Positions 24,442-33,880 of a stretch of DNA of 64,000 bases are shown here, one piece after another. The DNA is from an uncultured Anaeroplasmataceae bacterium. GTDB lineage: Bacteria > Bacillota_I > Bacilli_A > Acholeplasmatales > Anaeroplasmataceae. How positions within the stretch are numbered: position 1 is the first letter of the stretch; each line of letters starts with the position of its first letter. The position numbers and the translations under genes were made by a program. The DNA lies in assembly GCA_910584005.1 (NCBI GenBank), contig CAJTXR010000001.1:571154-635153 (forward strand). Direction: 5' to 3'. The notes below the pieces were generated by a model that was given only the letters and a program-made list of their open reading frames with translations, did no database searches and was not told the origin of the DNA.

Positions 24442-25650
24442 CTAAATGGAACTGAAAAATTCCATAGCCTCTTTTACACTTTGTACAAATTTTTCTACAT
24501 CATCTAAAGTATTGTAGAAATAAAAAGATGCCCGAATCGTGCCAATCGTTTCTAACCATTTGGTAATCAACTGAGCACAATGATGTCCTGCTCGAATACA
24601 AACATCATTATTATCAAATACGCTAGCTGCATCATGTGGATGAACATTTTTTATATTAAAAGTAATGATTCCTGTTTCTGCAGTTTCATTATATAGAATT
24701 AAATTCGGAATTTTCTTTAATCCTTCTATCGCCTTTTGTTTTAAAAAATATTCATATTTTCCAATTTCTTCTAAGCCAATACTCTTTATATAATCACAAG
24801 CCACTCCAAGACCAATAGCTTCAGCAATAATTGGAGTGCCCGTTTCAAACCGGTAAGGAGTATCCTTATAAGTCATATCGTAAAGATTTACATCATCTGC
24901 CATATCGCCACCAAATTCAACTGGAGGCATTTTAGATAATAAAGTCTTCTTTCCATATAATACACCAATTCCAGTAGGCCCACATAGCTTATGACCAGAA
25001 AAAGCTAAAAAATCGCAATCTAATTTTTTTACATCCACTGGCATATGAGGAACTGCTTGAGCTCCATCAAGACATACAACAGCCCCAACAGAATGAGCCA
25101 AATGTATAATCTCTTCAATTGGCGTAATGTATCCCATAACATTAGATACATATGTAATTGCAACGACCTTTGTATGCTTTGATAAAACAGATTGAAAAGC
25201 CTCAACGGTTATTCTCCCTTCTTTATTTAAAGGGATATAACGAAGTTTGGCTCCTGTTTTTTCACATACATTTAACCAAGGCATCATATTAGAATGATGT
25301 TCAAGCTCAGTCGTAATAACCTCATCTTCTGGGCCTAAGGTAGACATTCCATAACTTAAAGCAACCAAGTTTAACGCACTAGATGCTCCTCTGGTAAAAA
25401 CAATTTCTTCAAAATCAGCATGAATAAAATCGGCAATTTTATTGCGAGCTTCTTCATATGCATCTGTTGCTAAATAACTTAGCTTATATACTCCTCTATG
25501 AACATTTACGCCAAGTTTTCTATAGTAAGCATCCACTGCGTCTATTACACAATCTGGCTTCAATGTGGAAGCAGCATTGTCTAAATAGGCAAGCGTTGGA
25601 TTCTCCCTTAAAACTGGAAAATCTTTTCTTTGCTTTGCTACATTTAGCAT
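24442..25650 (-). CDS. sufS: Cysteine desulfurase SufS
   Basis: A 402-aa PLP enzyme that takes sulfur from cysteine. The PLP lysine lies in FLAFSGHKLCGPTGIGVLYG, and the catalytic loop cysteine in CIRAGHHCAQ. HHSNMMPW is the PLP-stacking His region. The SD GAGGTG is 8 bases before the ATG. The gene sits between sufD and sufU, the standard Bacillota arrangement. Confidence 0.97.
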   Translation of the reverse strand: MLNVAKQRKDFPVLRENPTLAYLDNAASTLKPDCVIDAVDAYYRKLGVNVHRGVYKLSYLATDAYEEARNKIADFIHADFEEIVFTRGASSALNLVALSYGMSTLGPEDEVITTELEHHSNMMPWLNVCEKTGAKLRYIPLNKEGRITVEAFQSVLSKHTKVVAITYVSNVMGYITPIEEIIHLAHSVGAVVCLDGAQAVPHMPVDVKKLDCDFLAFSGHKLCGPTGIGVLYGKKTLLSKMPPVEFGGDMADDVNLYDMTYKDTPYRFETGTPIIAEAIGLGVACDYIKSIGLEEIGKYEYFLKQKAIEGLKKIPNLILYNETAETGIITFNIKNVHPHDAASVFDNNDVCIRAGHHCAQLITKWLETIGTIRASFYFYNTLDDVEKFVQSVKEAMEFFSSI

Positions 25651-25657
25651 TTCATAA

Positions 25658-26455
25658 TCACCTCGTTATCCATTGCTCTATTTTATGATTTAGGGTTTCT
25701 TTTAAAGATTCATCATATATTTTTTGTACAAAAGGGCGAATAATCCCCTCTAATATTAATAAAAAAGCCTCCTGCTTGGTTAATCCTCTACTCATCAAAT
25801 AAAATAAACTTTCATCTGACATTTTTCCAATAGAGGCTCCATGATTTGCTACAACATCAAATTCATCAATCAATAAAATTGGCTTAGAAGTAATGCTAGA
25901 AACATCATCCATAACAATTCCTTTAGATAATTGACTACATTTTGATTTTGCCATTTTCTTTTCTATTTTACCTGTTGTTTCAAATAAAAGATCAGCCTTA
26001 TGAATTGCTACTCCAAAATTTGATATATTTGAAAAAGTATGTTCAGCATTATGACAAATCGTTTGTTTAAATATTTGTGAAAATGCATTTCCTAAGGATA
26101 ATAAATCTACTCTAGCCTCTGCATTTTCCTTTTTTAATTCGAGAAAAACTTCCTCAATTGTTGGTTCTAAAGAGATTTCAGTTATATGAATTTTACCTTC
26201 ACAAGAAATCCAACGTTTTGAATTTTTAGAATTTAAAATTTGATACTCAACCTCTGCATCTTCACTTACAAATAATTCGATTGAACGATTTATAGTACAA
26301 TCTAAAATTCTTATTTTTCCTTGCGTTTCTACTCTAATTTTCGCATCCTGTTCAAGTAAAATATATTCCTCAAACGCTTGCTGAACAACAAAAGTGCCAT
26401 CCTCTAGAAAAAGACCAAAATCCACAGGATGAGCGAGTTTACTCAACTGAATCAT
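25658..26455 (-). CDS. sufD: SufD-like subunit of the SufBCD complex, short form
   Basis: A 265-aa protein, shorter than typical SufD (over 400 aa in Bacillus). The C-terminal third is clearly SufB/SufD-like: SKPILLIDEFDVVANHGASI then SDESLFYLMSRGLTKQEA and the closing helix. The N-terminal part is a short beta-rich stretch; much of the usual N-terminal domain is missing. It overlaps sufC by 4 bases. Function in the scaffold complex is inferred from fold and operon. Confidence 0.88.
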   Translation of the reverse strand: MIQLSKLAHPVDFGLFLEDGTFVVQQAFEEYILLEQDAKIRVETQGKIRILDCTINRSIELFVSEDAEVEYQILNSKNSKRWISCEGKIHITEISLEPTIEEVFLELKKENAEARVDLLSLGNAFSQIFKQTICHNAEHTFSNISNFGVAIHKADLLFETTGKIEKKMAKSKCSQLSKGIVMDDVSSITSKPILLIDEFDVVANHGASIGKMSDESLFYLMSRGLTKQEAFLLILEGIIRPFVQKIYDESLKETLNHKIEQWITR

Positions 26456-27273
26456 TTTTGAACTGGATTATGAGCACAAGAGCCTAAAAGAACATGGGTC
26501 TTTTCATCATCTTCTTTTTCTATCTCAATACCGAGCTCTTCTTTAACCCAATCATATCCATTTTGATCAATCTTAGCAATTAACTCTTTTCCACCCGTTA
26601 AAACAATTCTTCCATTAATCATAATATGCACAAAATCAGGCTTTATATAGTCTAAAAGCCTTTCATAATGGGTAATGAGTAAACATCCTAAAGATTCATC
26701 AATCATTTGACTTACATTTTCGCCTACAATTCTTAAGGCATCCACATCAAGTCCTGAATCAATTTCATCTAAAATTGCAAATTTTGGATGAAGCATTTTC
26801 ATTTGCAAAATTTCATTTCTTTTCTTTTCTCCGCCAGAAAAACCTTCATTTAAATATCGATGAGCTAAATCTTCAGGCATCTTAAGCTCATCGCACGCTT
26901 TTTCATAATTCCTAATAAAAGAAAATAAAGGGACATCTTTTCCACTACAGGACCGCATCGCTGTACGAATAAAATCACTATTGGTAACACCACTAACCTC
27001 CGCAGGATATTGGTAAGCCAAAAAAATTCCCTTTCTTGCTCGTTCATCTACCGCAAGAGGTAAAAGATTTTCACCATCTAAAGTAATACTTCCTGAGGTA
27101 ACCTCATATTTAGGCTGGCCCATAATAATGGAAGACAATGTAGACTTTCCTGTCCCATTAGGCCCCATAATCGCATGAACTTCTCCAGTACGTATTGTCA
27201 AGTTCACTCCCTTTAAAATTTGTTTTCCATCTATACCAGCATATAAATCTTTTATTTCTAAAATATTCTGCAT
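26452..27273 (-). CDS. sufC: SufC ATPase of the SufBCD complex
   Basis: An ABC-type ATPase that drives the SufBCD scaffold. Walker A MGPNGTGKST, signature FSGGEKKRNEILQ and Walker B FAILDEIDSGLD are intact. The ATG at 27273 (273 aa) is preferred because GAGGAG lies upstream of it; an ATG at 27303 has no SD and sits on the promoter's likely start site. A ~20-residue C-terminal tail (EKEDDEKTHVLLGSC...) extends beyond the usual end at KEELGIE. It is first in the suf operon. Confidence 0.95.
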   Translation of the reverse strand: MQNILEIKDLYAGIDGKQILKGVNLTIRTGEVHAIMGPNGTGKSTLSSIIMGQPKYEVTSGSITLDGENLLPLAVDERARKGIFLAYQYPAEVSGVTNSDFIRTAMRSCSGKDVPLFSFIRNYEKACDELKMPEDLAHRYLNEGFSGGEKKRNEILQMKMLHPKFAILDEIDSGLDVDALRIVGENVSQMIDESLGCLLITHYERLLDYIKPDFVHIMINGRIVLTGGKELIAKIDQNGYDWVKEELGIEIEKEDDEKTHVLLGSCAHNPVQK

Positions 27274-27308
27274 TGCTTCATACAACTCCTCTTCTACAAG
27301 CATTTGTT

Positions 27309-27317
27309 ATTATACCA
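27309..27317 (-). promoter_or_regulatory. Extended -10 promoter of the suf operon
   Basis: On the minus strand: TGGTATAAT, a TG-extended -10 box whose predicted start site falls near 27300, about 25-30 bases before the preferred sufC start. It lies between sufC and the stop of the upstream gene at 27320. Confidence 0.65.
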
Positions 27318-27319
27318 CA

Positions 27320-28750
27320 TTATGCTTTATTTTTACCATATTTTGCTAAATTATAATGATAAATTTTGTTGACCTCTTTAAATAATTCATTTGGATGATT
27401 ATGGTCAATAATTTTTTCACATTGAGATTTGATTTCCTCTCTATTTGTATCAATTGTTATTGCATATTTAGCGTTTTTCAGCAAATGATTCGATAAAGTA
27501 GATGAGGTTAACCCTACAATTTCAAATTGGTTCTGCTGGGCATATGCCTTGATACTAGATAAATTTTCAATTTTTTTACTATAAATTTTAATGTATTTTA
27601 AATCTTTGGCTTGATTTGTTTCAAAAACATCATAAATTAAAATAGATACCTGACTGGCAAGAACTTCATTTTGTTTGATTTGTTCTACCACAGGCCGAAT
27701 CACTTCTTCTTTTTCAACAATTAAAAAGTAAAGAACTTCTTCCTTTGGGGCAGGACCAGAAACATAACAGCAATACCCAGCATTTCTTTTGCTCTCAGCA
27801 TAAATTTTTTCCCCCTCATTATCTAATGACTCATTATACGTAAATAAAACATCATTTTTAATGAGATTAATAAAAGGAGAAATATGTGCCGATTTAAAAA
27901 TTGTTTTAAGCTCTTCTGCTATATCTATGCTCATTTTTTCTGTAGATAAATAGGTACAAGTTTTAGGATCATATAAAGCTGCTCCCGACATACAAAGAAC
28001 AGGGTGTTCAATTTGCACATCTTCTAAAAGGGGCATAAAAGTTGTTGGAGTTCTAGTTGTAAATAATGTAACATTTGCATGAATGCGATGCAAATAATTC
28101 ATTTTATACTGCATAAACCCTTTAAAACGATCCTCTTCTTTTAAAAGCATTCCATCTATACAAACACAAAATAATAAATTTTTATTTTTAAACCGATGAG
28201 GGAACCGAAATAAATTGACACCCAAGGCAATCAAAACTCCTACAATTGTAGATAGAATTCGGTTAGTTCCAAACTGCCACTGCCACTGTCCAACATTAAT
28301 ATTCGGATTTACAGTAACAGAAAGAAAAGTAAGTATGGAAACAAAGACTGCCTGTTGTTGCTTTAAGGCAACCCCAACAACAATCACTACAATAGTACAC
28401 AAAGAAATTAAAAGATAAGGTAATACAAAATTTAAAGTTTTTAAATCTACAGCCGCCAAATTCGGCCATTTGCCACCACATAATTCATATAGAGTAATAA
28501 GCAGTATCCCAATAATACCACCAATTAAGGAAGCAACACATCTTATTTTGGCTTGATTTAAACTTGCACTTTTACTTGCATGAACTGAAAAAGCGGTAGC
28601 TATACCAGCAAAAAAAGGATTATACCAAGTAAAAGCAAAGTCCTCAGGAACTAAAGGAATCAACTCAAAACATTTTAAAATGATAAAAACAAGTAGACAC
28701 CCAAAAACACTGATTGCTGTTTTTATCGTTCTTAATCCAATTTTTTTCAA
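27320..28750 (-). CDS. FUSC/aromatic-acid-exporter-like permease fused to a catalytically dead Cof-type HAD domain
   Basis: A 476-aa protein from a TTG with SD GAGGTG. Residues 1-180 hold about six membrane helices of the ArAE/FUSC type (NPFFAGIATAFSVH; FGTNRILSTIVGVLIALGVN). Residues 190-470 follow the Cof-type HAD fold in order: FCVCIDGMLL, TLFTTRTPTT, VLCMSGAALYDPKT, YSKKIENLSSIKAY, and VGLTSSTLSNHLLKNAKYAI. The nucleophile Asp is Cys197, and the metal-binding GDxxND motif has become GLTSSTLSN (413-421), so phosphatase activity is unlikely. It may sense a ligand and gate transport. It lies just upstream of the suf promoter. Confidence 0.75.
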   Translation of the reverse strand: MKKIGLRTIKTAISVFGCLLVFIILKCFELIPLVPEDFAFTWYNPFFAGIATAFSVHASKSASLNQAKIRCVASLIGGIIGILLITLYELCGGKWPNLAAVDLKTLNFVLPYLLISLCTIVVIVVGVALKQQQAVFVSILTFLSVTVNPNINVGQWQWQFGTNRILSTIVGVLIALGVNLFRFPHRFKNKNLLFCVCIDGMLLKEEDRFKGFMQYKMNYLHRIHANVTLFTTRTPTTFMPLLEDVQIEHPVLCMSGAALYDPKTCTYLSTEKMSIDIAEELKTIFKSAHISPFINLIKNDVLFTYNESLDNEGEKIYAESKRNAGYCCYVSGPAPKEEVLYFLIVEKEEVIRPVVEQIKQNEVLASQVSILIYDVFETNQAKDLKYIKIYSKKIENLSSIKAYAQQNQFEIVGLTSSTLSNHLLKNAKYAITIDTNREEIKSQCEKIIDHNHPNELFKEVNKIYHYNLAKYGKNKA

Positions 28751-28775
28751 ATTACTTCACCTCTTTACCGCAAAC

Positions 28776-28801
28776 ATAGGAAGCGAATTATCGCTTCCTA
28801 T
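28776..28801 (-). terminator. Perfect hairpin between the HAD gene and the permease gene
   Basis: An 11-bp perfect stem ATAGGAAGCGA/TCGCTTCCTAT (28776-28786 with 28791-28801) with a 4-base loop includes the HAD stop codon. The downstream minus-strand tract is GTTTGC, poor in T, so it may attenuate or stabilise mRNA rather than fully terminate. Confidence 0.55.
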
Positions 28802-29409
28802 ACATAATTTAAAATTTCAGAAATTGTATTAACAATAATTTCTGGTTTGTTATTCATGGACTCTAAATTAAATCCGCCAAAAAGTCCTTGTTTTACCCAA
28901 ATTGTATGCATCTTTACCTTTCCTGCAGGCTCAATATCATTATCTAAACGATCTCCTATCATATATGCTTCATTAGGAAGACACTTAGCAGCATTCAAAG
29001 CGATATTAAAAATTTCTTTATTAGGCTTAGAATAACCAACTTCTGAAGAAGAAATAATTATATCAAAGTATTTTCTAATTCCATATTGAATTAAACGCTC
29101 TTCTGTACCTAAACTTTGGTTGGCAATAATACCCAACTTATATTTTCTTGCAAGTTGTTCCAAAACATAAGGAACCTCAGGGTATATTTTTTCTAAATGA
29201 ACTGGCCATAAAATTGGAGTCAAATTGAATTCTTTGATTATTGCCTTGTAAGGAGATTGATTCTTCATAATGTATTCTTTATATTTTTCTTTCAAACTTT
29301 TTTCTGTAAGAAAATCTGTTTGTTTTAAAAGATAGAAAAAACGATATTTTTCGCATTCTCTTTCATCCACTAGTGTTGACCCAAAATCAAAAAATAACCA
29401 TTTTACCAT
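28798..29409 (-). CDS. HAD-superfamily hydrolase-like protein
   Basis: A 203-aa HAD protein with a helical cap. Motif I is FFDFGSTLV: the first Asp is present but the second (general acid) position is Gly. Motif II is IIANQS, the lysine region is GYSKPNKEIF and motif IV is MIGDRLDNDIEPA, all otherwise intact. The missing acid could weaken phosphatase activity or shift it. It lies 16 bases downstream of leuS and likely shares its transcript. Substrate unknown. Confidence 0.85.
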   Translation of the reverse strand: MVKWLFFDFGSTLVDERECEKYRFFYLLKQTDFLTEKSLKEKYKEYIMKNQSPYKAIIKEFNLTPILWPVHLEKIYPEVPYVLEQLARKYKLGIIANQSLGTEERLIQYGIRKYFDIIISSSEVGYSKPNKEIFNIALNAAKCLPNEAYMIGDRLDNDIEPAGKVKMHTIWVKQGLFGGFNLESMNNKPEIIVNTISEILNYV

Positions 29410-29425
29410 TTTCCAATATAATCTC

Positions 29426-31834
29426 CTATTTCACAACAATATTAATCAAACGTTTAGGTACATATATTGTTTTTATAATTTCATGTCCTTCTATATAAGG
29501 CTTAATTTTTTGACTCTCAACTGTCATTTGAATTATTTCTTCTTGGGATAAGGAACAAGATATTTCTAATTTATCCCTAAGTTTGCCGTTAACCTGTACA
29601 ACTAAATTAATCTTATCCTCTACCAATTTGCTTTCATCATAGTTTGGCCATGATGCAAATGTTATTGTCGTTTGATGACCAAGCATTTGCCATATTTCCT
29701 CTCCTAAATGAGGACAAATTGGATAAAGTAATTTTATAAATCCTTCTAAATATTCAAAATATAAAGATTCTGCTTTATATGCTTCATTTAAAAAAATCAT
29801 CATTTGAGCAATTGCAGTATTAAAATTAAGACTATCAAAATCATTTGACACCTTTTTTACTGTTTGATGATATACCTTATCTAGTTTACCATCATTTTTA
29901 TTCGTAAATTTCGTTTTATATTCGTCTTGAGTATATAAACGCCATACACGGTCTAAAAACCGACGGGCTCCCTCTAACCCTTTATTACTCCAAGGAAGAG
30001 AAGCCTCTAATGGTCCCATAAACATTTCATACAAACGTAAAGTATCCGCTCCAAATTCTTTTACAATATCATCTGGATTAATTACATTGCCTCTAGATTT
30101 ACTCATTTTTTCATTATTTTCACCTAAAATCATTCCTTGATGAAATAATTTTTTAAATGGTTCTTTATAAGGAACATATCCTTTATCATACAAATAATTA
30201 TTCCAGAACCGAGAATATAACAAATGTCCAACGGTATGCTCAGAACCACCCATATATAAATCGACAGGCATCCAATGCTTTAATAGCTCATAATTTGCAA
30301 ATTCGGTTTCATTATTTGGATCGATATATCTTAAAAAATACCAGCTAGATGCCGCTGAACCTGGCATCGTTGTTGTTTCTCTTTTGGCCTTTTTGCCATG
30401 ATAAGTTATATTGACCCAATCTTCTGCATTTTCTAGAGGAGCTGTTCCATTTATTTTTGGCTTATAATCCTTTAATACAGGTAAAATTAATGGAAGATCT
30501 TGATCCTCTAATGCTTCACTTGTACCATCCTCATAATGAACAACTGGAATAGGTTCACCCCAATATCTTTGGCGAGCAAAAATCCATTCTCTAACTCGAT
30601 AAGTCACCTGTTTTGAACCACAATGATGTTCTTCTAACCAAGCAAGCATTTTAGAAATGGCTTCTTCTTTATTCAATCCATCCAAAAAGGAAGAATTGAT
30701 ATGAAGTCCATCTTCGATATAGGCTTCTTTTGTTATATCTCCACCTGCTAAAACAGGAAGAATATCTAAATTAAATTTTTTTGCGAAAGCATAATCTCTT
30801 TCATCATGAGCGGGAACGGCCATAATAGCTCCTGTACCATAATTAGCCAAAACGTAATCTGAAATCCAAATTGGAATTTCCTTTTGATTGACAGGGTTAA
30901 TCGCATAAGCTCCAATAAAAACACCTGTTTTATCTTTGTTTAATTCTGTACGCTCTAACTCACTTTTTTTACTGCATTCTTCTTGATAGCTTCGTACTTT
31001 AGCTGCTTGTTCAGCACTCATAATTTTGTGAACAAGAGGATGTTCTGGAGATAAAACGCAATAAGTAACACCAAATAAAGTGTCACAACGAGTCGTAAAA
31101 ACCGTAAAGGAATCAAAGCGATCTTTCACTTTAAAATCAACATAAGCTCCTATAGATTTTCCAATCCAATTTTTTTGCATCTCCTTGGTAGAAGAAGGCC
31201 AATCCAAATCCTCTAATCCCTCTAACAAGCGATCTGCGTAAGCAGGGATATCCATTACCCATTGCTTCATGTTTTTACGAATTACAGGGTAGCCCCCTCG
31301 CTCACTTTTGCCATCTATAATTTCATCATTTGCTAATACTGTTCCAAGTTCCTCACACCAGTTTACAGGCATATCTACTTGTTTTGCTAGCCCATCCTTA
31401 TATAACTGTTTGAAAATCCATTGTGTCCATTTGTAATATTTTGGATCACATGTAGAAATTTCTTTTGACCAATCAAAAGACAATCCAAGCATTTTTAATT
31501 GTTTTGTAAAATTAGCAATATTTGATTTTGTAAATTCTTCTGGATGGTGTCCTGTTGTTATAGCAAATTGTTCTGCAGGCAAACCAAAAGCATCCCATCC
31601 CATTGGATGAAGAACGTTATATCCTTCCATTCTTTTCTTTCTTGAAATAATATCTGTTGCGGTATACCCTTCTGGATGTCCTACATGAAGCCCATGTCCA
31701 GAAGGATATGGGAACATATCTAAAGCGTAAAATTTAGGTTTGGAAAAATCCCAAATATCCGTTTGAAAGGTATGATGATTTTCCCAATATTCTTGCCATT
31801 TTTTTTCTATTTCAATGTGATTATACTCTTTCAT
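29426..31834 (-). CDS. leuS: Leucyl-tRNA synthetase
   Basis: An 802-aa class Ia synthetase that charges tRNA-Leu. The HIGH motif appears as HVGH (residues 50-53) after FPYPSGHGL, and KMSKSRGNV carries KMSKS. The editing domain is present (TTRCDTLFGVTYCVL and PAHDERDYAFAKKF). The ATG at 31834 has a GGTGGAGGGG SD. A small membrane-protein gene ends 13 bases upstream. A second, partial LeuRS-like protein is at the left edge of the window. Confidence 0.97.
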   Translation of the reverse strand: MKEYNHIEIEKKWQEYWENHHTFQTDIWDFSKPKFYALDMFPYPSGHGLHVGHPEGYTATDIISRKKRMEGYNVLHPMGWDAFGLPAEQFAITTGHHPEEFTKSNIANFTKQLKMLGLSFDWSKEISTCDPKYYKWTQWIFKQLYKDGLAKQVDMPVNWCEELGTVLANDEIIDGKSERGGYPVIRKNMKQWVMDIPAYADRLLEGLEDLDWPSSTKEMQKNWIGKSIGAYVDFKVKDRFDSFTVFTTRCDTLFGVTYCVLSPEHPLVHKIMSAEQAAKVRSYQEECSKKSELERTELNKDKTGVFIGAYAINPVNQKEIPIWISDYVLANYGTGAIMAVPAHDERDYAFAKKFNLDILPVLAGGDITKEAYIEDGLHINSSFLDGLNKEEAISKMLAWLEEHHCGSKQVTYRVREWIFARQRYWGEPIPVVHYEDGTSEALEDQDLPLILPVLKDYKPKINGTAPLENAEDWVNITYHGKKAKRETTTMPGSAASSWYFLRYIDPNNETEFANYELLKHWMPVDLYMGGSEHTVGHLLYSRFWNNYLYDKGYVPYKEPFKKLFHQGMILGENNEKMSKSRGNVINPDDIVKEFGADTLRLYEMFMGPLEASLPWSNKGLEGARRFLDRVWRLYTQDEYKTKFTNKNDGKLDKVYHQTVKKVSNDFDSLNFNTAIAQMMIFLNEAYKAESLYFEYLEGFIKLLYPICPHLGEEIWQMLGHQTTITFASWPNYDESKLVEDKINLVVQVNGKLRDKLEISCSLSQEEIIQMTVESQKIKPYIEGHEIIKTIYVPKRLINIVVK

Positions 31835-31847
31835 AAGCCCCTCCACC

Positions 31848-32273
31848 TTATTTATTTTTAATGAACTTAGGTCCATTATTATTTTTATTTTTCTTCTTGC
31901 TTAAAATAAAATCAATTAGTTTCATTATCAAATATGGAATGGCTAAAGCTAACAATACTGCCCCATACCATAATCCAATTGAGTTTGCAAATACATGCTC
32001 AACATGAAAAAATAAATACCATATCAAACATCCAAGTAAAATGATAGATACCATACAAAACGGCATCATTCTTGGTGTATCATATTCTAGAACAAACGTT
32101 TCTCTAAACAGCATCATGATTAAATAAATCAAAGGGCACCCCAATAAAACACAACATAATACTGTAATAAAGGTTTCTGGTGTATCAAATCCTTTAATAA
32201 ATCCAACAGGAAGAATAATAAGCAAACAAATCCCCATAAGAACATATTGAATTATATTTAATTTCTTTAGCAT
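31848..32273 (-). CDS. Small four-helix membrane protein
   Basis: A 141-aa protein with four hydrophobic segments (about residues 9-25, 33-55, 72-90 and 100-122) and a very basic Lys/Asn-rich tail (SKKKNKNNNGPKFIKNK). I do not recognise the family. SD AGGAGG precedes the ATG. It lies directly upstream of leuS with a 13-base gap, so it is probably co-transcribed with it. The roughly 180 bases upstream hold only the uxaC terminator and an isolated TATAAT at 32365-32370. Confidence 0.6.
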   Translation of the reverse strand: MLKKLNIIQYVLMGICLLIILPVGFIKGFDTPETFITVLCCVLLGCPLIYLIMMLFRETFVLEYDTPRMMPFCMVSIILLGCLIWYLFFHVEHVFANSIGLWYGAVLLALAIPYLIMKLIDFILSKKKNKNNNGPKFIKNK

Positions 32274-32385
32274 TTTATTTTCCTCCTATTTTTCTTATAT
32301 CATCTAACTATAAAATGAAAAAATTTTAAATTTATGAATCCTAAATTTCCTTCATTTACTGAGTATTATACAATAATTTTGACAA

Positions 32386-32413
32386 AATAAAAAGTCCTAA
32401 GATAAATCTTAGG
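32386..32413 (-). terminator. Intrinsic terminator of the uxa operon
   Basis: The stem CCTAAGA/TCTTAGG (32396-32402 with 32407-32413, 4-base loop) is followed on the minus strand by CTTTTTATTTTG. It lies 42 bases past the uxaC stop. Confidence 0.75.
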
Positions 32414-32454
32414 AAATTTCTATTTATATAAAGTTTGTTTTCGATAGATCTATT

Positions 32455-33867
32455 TTAGAATCCAAAAAATTCTTTTGCGTTGTTATAGCAAACATCTTCA
32501 ACAATTTGACCTAACGTATCTAATTCCTCAACTGGATATTGACCAGATTCTACAAGGTTACCAAGCATTTGGCATAGCAAACGACGATAATATTCATGTC
32601 TTGGATAAGCTAAGAAACTTCTAGAATCGGTTAACATTCCTACAGATTGAGCAATAAGACCAACCTGCATTAAAGTTTCTAAGTTTTGACGCATACCATC
32701 CTGCTGATCTAAGAACCACCAAGCCGTACCAACCTGTACACGTCCCTTAATTCCTTCTTTTTGGAAACAGCCGGAAAGAACGGTCAACGCATAATTATCT
32801 CTAGGATTTAAACAATATAATATTGTCTTAGGGAGTTCATCCGTTTCATCTAAAGCACCTAATAAGCCTGAAAGTTTTGCCATGTAGTTTTGGTCCTCAA
32901 TTGCATCAAAACCAGTATCAGGTCCAATCTTTTTTAGCATTGATTTAGAATTGTTTCTCAAAGCACCAATATGGTATTGCTGAACCCAACCATGCTTATG
33001 GTACTCTTTTCCTAAGAAAATTAGGATATACCCTTTATACCAATCTTGTTCAACCTCAGAAATTGGTTTACCAGCCATACCTTTTTTGAATACAGCATTC
33101 GCTTCTTCGTAACTACATGGAGCATAATGAACAACATCTAAAGCATGATCAGATAATCTAGATCCCATTTCATGGAAGAAATCAATTCGTTCAGCTAAAG
33201 CACGTTCTAAATCATGTAAATCTTTAATCTTGTATCCTACAACTGAAGCGAGTTGATTTACCCAATCTGCAAACCAAGAAAGCTCAACATTAATTGCTTT
33301 ATCTGGGCGGAAAGCAGGACGAACATGTACTTTTAATGTTTCATCAGCATTCATTTTCTTGTGCCACTCAAGACTATCTACAGGGTCATCTGTTGTACAA
33401 ACGGTATCCACCTTAAATTTATACATCATTTCCCTAGCTGTTAGAGTTTCTAATTTTTTGTTTGCTGCATCCCAAATTTTTTTCGCATTTTTTTCATTGA
33501 TGATATCTTCTATATCAAAATATCTTCTCATTTCTAAATGGGACCAATGATAGAGTGGATTTCCAACCAAATAAGGCATAGACTCTACAAATTGTAAATA
33601 TTTTTTATAATCATCATCTGGACCTGAAATAGAATCCTCTTCATAGCCTCTTGCTCGTAAGCTACGCCATTTATAGTGATCTCCATAACGATCTCCTGCT
33701 CCTAGCCAAACCTCTGCTAAATTACGGAACTTCTTATCCTCATAGATTTCCTTTGGCTGTAAATGACAATGATAGTCAATGATAGGCATGTGTTCTGCAT
33801 GCTCATGATATAATTTTTTTGCTGTTTCTGTAGTCAGTAAAAAATCTTTATCCATAAAATTTTTCAT
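32455..33867 (-). CDS. uxaC: Glucuronate (uronate) isomerase
   Basis: A 470-aa amidohydrolase-fold isomerase that converts glucuronate to fructuronate and galacturonate to tagaturonate. The N-terminal metal motif IIDYHCHLQPKEI is seen, with CTTDDPVDSLEWH and the closing LTDSRSFLAYPRHEYYRR. The ATG at 33867 is preferred for its AGGAGG SD; an upstream in-frame extension would read into uxaA with no SD. It is last in uxaB-uxaA-uxaC. Confidence 0.96.
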   Translation of the reverse strand: MKNFMDKDFLLTTETAKKLYHEHAEHMPIIDYHCHLQPKEIYEDKKFRNLAEVWLGAGDRYGDHYKWRSLRARGYEEDSISGPDDDYKKYLQFVESMPYLVGNPLYHWSHLEMRRYFDIEDIINEKNAKKIWDAANKKLETLTAREMMYKFKVDTVCTTDDPVDSLEWHKKMNADETLKVHVRPAFRPDKAINVELSWFADWVNQLASVVGYKIKDLHDLERALAERIDFFHEMGSRLSDHALDVVHYAPCSYEEANAVFKKGMAGKPISEVEQDWYKGYILIFLGKEYHKHGWVQQYHIGALRNNSKSMLKKIGPDTGFDAIEDQNYMAKLSGLLGALDETDELPKTILYCLNPRDNYALTVLSGCFQKEGIKGRVQVGTAWWFLDQQDGMRQNLETLMQVGLIAQSVGMLTDSRSFLAYPRHEYYRRLLCQMLGNLVESGQYPVEELDTLGQIVEDVCYNNAKEFFGF

Positions 33868-33880
33868 AACTTTTTTCCTC

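Noticed and set aside
31848..32454. Possible T-box leader before the leuS transcript
   Set aside because: The leader shows no T-box consensus (no AGGGTGGNACCGCG-like stretch) and no antiterminator; only the uxa terminator and a -10-like box are visible.
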